DNA from: Pseudomonas knackmussii B13
GTDB lineage: Bacteria > Pseudomonadota > Gammaproteobacteria > Pseudomonadales > Pseudomonadaceae
Assembly (NCBI RefSeq): GCF_000689415.1
Contig: NZ_HG322950.1
Span: 5,587,501 to 5,651,500, forward strand
Direction: 5' to 3'
DNA: 64,000 nt
This document shows, piece by piece, positions 62,875 through 64,000 of this stretch. The stretch's first letter is position 1. Each line of letters begins with the position of its first letter. The notes beneath the pieces are model-generated. The model did not search any database. It saw only the letters and a program-made list of their open reading frames with translations, and was not told the DNA's origin. The translations under genes were made by a program, and so were the position numbers.

Positions 62875-64000
62875 TTACTGCTTGGCGCGCTGTTCCAGCA
62901 CTTCCACGGCCGGCAGGACCTTGCCCTCGACGAACTCGAGGAAGGCGCCGCCACCGGTGGAAATGTAGGAGATCTGCTCGGCCACGCCGTACTTGTCGAT
63001 GGCCGCCAGGGTGTCGCCACCGCCAGCGATGGAGAACGCCGGGCTTTCGGCAATGGCCTTGGCCAGGGTCTTGGTGCCTTCGCCGAACTGGTCGAACTCG
63101 AAGACGCCGACCGGACCGTTCCACAGGATGGTCTTGGACGACTTCAGCAGCTCGGCGAACTGGGCGGCGGTCTGCGGGCCGATGTCGAGGATCATGTCGT
63201 CGTCGGCAACGTCGGCGATGGCCTTGACGGTGGCAGCGGCGCTTTCAGCGAATTCCTTGGCCACGACCACGTCCACCGGCAGCGGCACGCTGACCTTGGC
63301 GGCGATGGCCTTGGCGGTGTCGACCAGGTCGGCTTCGTACAGCGACTTGCCGACTTTGTAGCCAGCAGCAGCCAGGAAGGTGTTGGCGATGCCGCCGCCA
63401 ACGATCAGTTGGTCGCAGATCTGCGCCAGGCTGTTCAGCACGTCGAGCTTGGTCGACACCTTGGAGCCGGCGACGATGGCGGCCATCGGGCGGGCCGGGT
63501 TGCCCAGGGCCTTGCCCAGGGCGTCCAGCTCGGCGGCCAGCAGCGGGCCAGCGGCAGCGACCTTGGCGAACTTGGCCACGCCGTGGGTCGAGCCCTCGGC
63601 GCGGTGGGCAGTGCCGAAGGCATCCATGACGAAGACGTCGCACAGGGCGGCGTACTTCTGCGCCAGCTCGTCGGCGTTCTTCTTCTCGCCCTTGTTGAAG
63701 CGCACGTTCTCGAACAGCACGACTTCACCGGCTTTCACTTCGACGCCGTCGAGGTAGTCCTTGACCAGCGGCACTTCACGGCCCAGGGCCTTGCTCAGGT
63801 AGGCGGCGACCGGCTGCAGGCTGTTCTCCTCGGAGTATTCGCCTTCGGTCGGACGACCCAGGTGCGAGCAGACCATCACCGCCGCGCCCTTCTCCAGGGC
63901 CAGCTTGATGGTGGGCAGGGAGGCCAGGATGCGAGCGTCGCTCTTCACCACGCCGTCCTTCACCGGCACGTTGAGGTCCTCGCGGATCAGCACGCGCTTA
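62875..64000 (-). CDS. pgk: Phosphoglycerate kinase, partial at the N-terminus
   Basis: The C-terminal 375 or so residues of Pgk, which transfers phosphate between 1,3-bisphosphoglycerate and ADP. About 12 N-terminal residues lie beyond the right edge. Visible motifs: REDLNVPVKDGVV and CSHLGRPTEGEYS (3-PG site), FGTAHRAEGSTHG, VAGSKVSTKL, the nucleotide loops VGGGIANTF and IAGGGDTLAAI, and STGGGAFLEFVEGK. The domain order and the C-terminus LEQRAKQ are complete. It is upstream of the mliC-like gene and fba on the minus strand. Confidence 0.96.
   Translation of the reverse strand, partial: KRVLIREDLNVPVKDGVVKSDARILASLPTIKLALEKGAAVMVCSHLGRPTEGEYSEENSLQPVAAYLSKALGREVPLVKDYLDGVEVKAGEVVLFENVRFNKGEKKNADELAQKYAALCDVFVMDAFGTAHRAEGSTHGVAKFAKVAAAGPLLAAELDALGKALGNPARPMAAIVAGSKVSTKLDVLNSLAQICDQLIVGGGIANTFLAAAGYKVGKSLYEADLVDTAKAIAAKVSVPLPVDVVVAKEFAESAAATVKAIADVADDDMILDIGPQTAAQFAELLKSSKTILWNGPVGVFEFDQFGEGTKTLAKAIAESPAFSIAGGGDTLAAIDKYGVAEQISYISTGGGAFLEFVEGKVLPAVEVLEQRAKQ

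Overview
The window is a continuous piece of GC-rich chromosome from a Pseudomonas close to the P. aeruginosa lineage. Gene content, gene order and protein lengths (WaaC 355, WaaG 373, IlvE 307, GlnE 982, Fba 354 residues) match what I remember of the P. aeruginosa PA5004-PA5045 region, and the intergenic spaces carry typical Pseudomonas REP palindromes. This species call rests on recognition of the proteins; no database was searched. I see no rRNA, tRNA, CRISPR array, insertion sequence, prophage or dedicated defence system. Most of the window is core genome, and the unusual signals are mutations, operators and RNA structures.

Region 1 (1-9016, minus strand) is the lipopolysaccharide inner-core operon: waaF, waaC, waaG, waaP, an InaA-type kinase, a protein with two kinase domains, a core carbamoyltransferase and a partial glycosyltransferase. 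Most are joined by 4-base start/stop overlaps. It is preceded by ilvE and glnE on the same strand.

Region 2 (12972-21600) opens with the divergent glnE/aceE space, which holds two matched palindromes, and continues with aceE-aceF (pyruvate dehydrogenase E1 and E2). aceE is broken twice: a perfect 352-bp tandem duplication and, further on, a 2-base insertion. Removing both restores exactly the expected 882-residue protein. The c-di-GMP phosphodiesterase dipA and msrA follow.

Region 3 (21700-35860) contains a divergent marR/SnoaL-like pair separated by a 51-bp near-perfect palindrome, then rlmJ, an acyl-CoA dehydrogenase, a cation/proton antiporter with a TTG start and a small internal duplication, an MscK-like channel, selO, metY, a TrxC-like thioredoxin whose ribosome binding site lies inside a hairpin, a hotdog thioesterase and a universal stress protein with a likely ANR box.

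Region 4 (35858-48000) has a ParA-like ATPase, a LysR/MFS divergent pair, a GabP-type permease with a likely sigma-54 promoter, hemE, and gltBD (glutamate synthase).

Region 5 (48200-59220) is the classical pilMNOPQ-aroK-aroB-damX-like cluster (type IV pilus assembly with shikimate genes), divergent from the class A penicillin-binding protein gene ponA.

Region 6 (59411-64000, minus strand) holds a YgjP-like metallopeptidase, a methyltransferase, a lipoprotein, fba, an MliC-like lipoprotein and the start-proximal part of pgk. In P. aeruginosa these genes lie elsewhere (near PA0552-PA0558), so a rearrangement junction relative to that species lies just after ponA.
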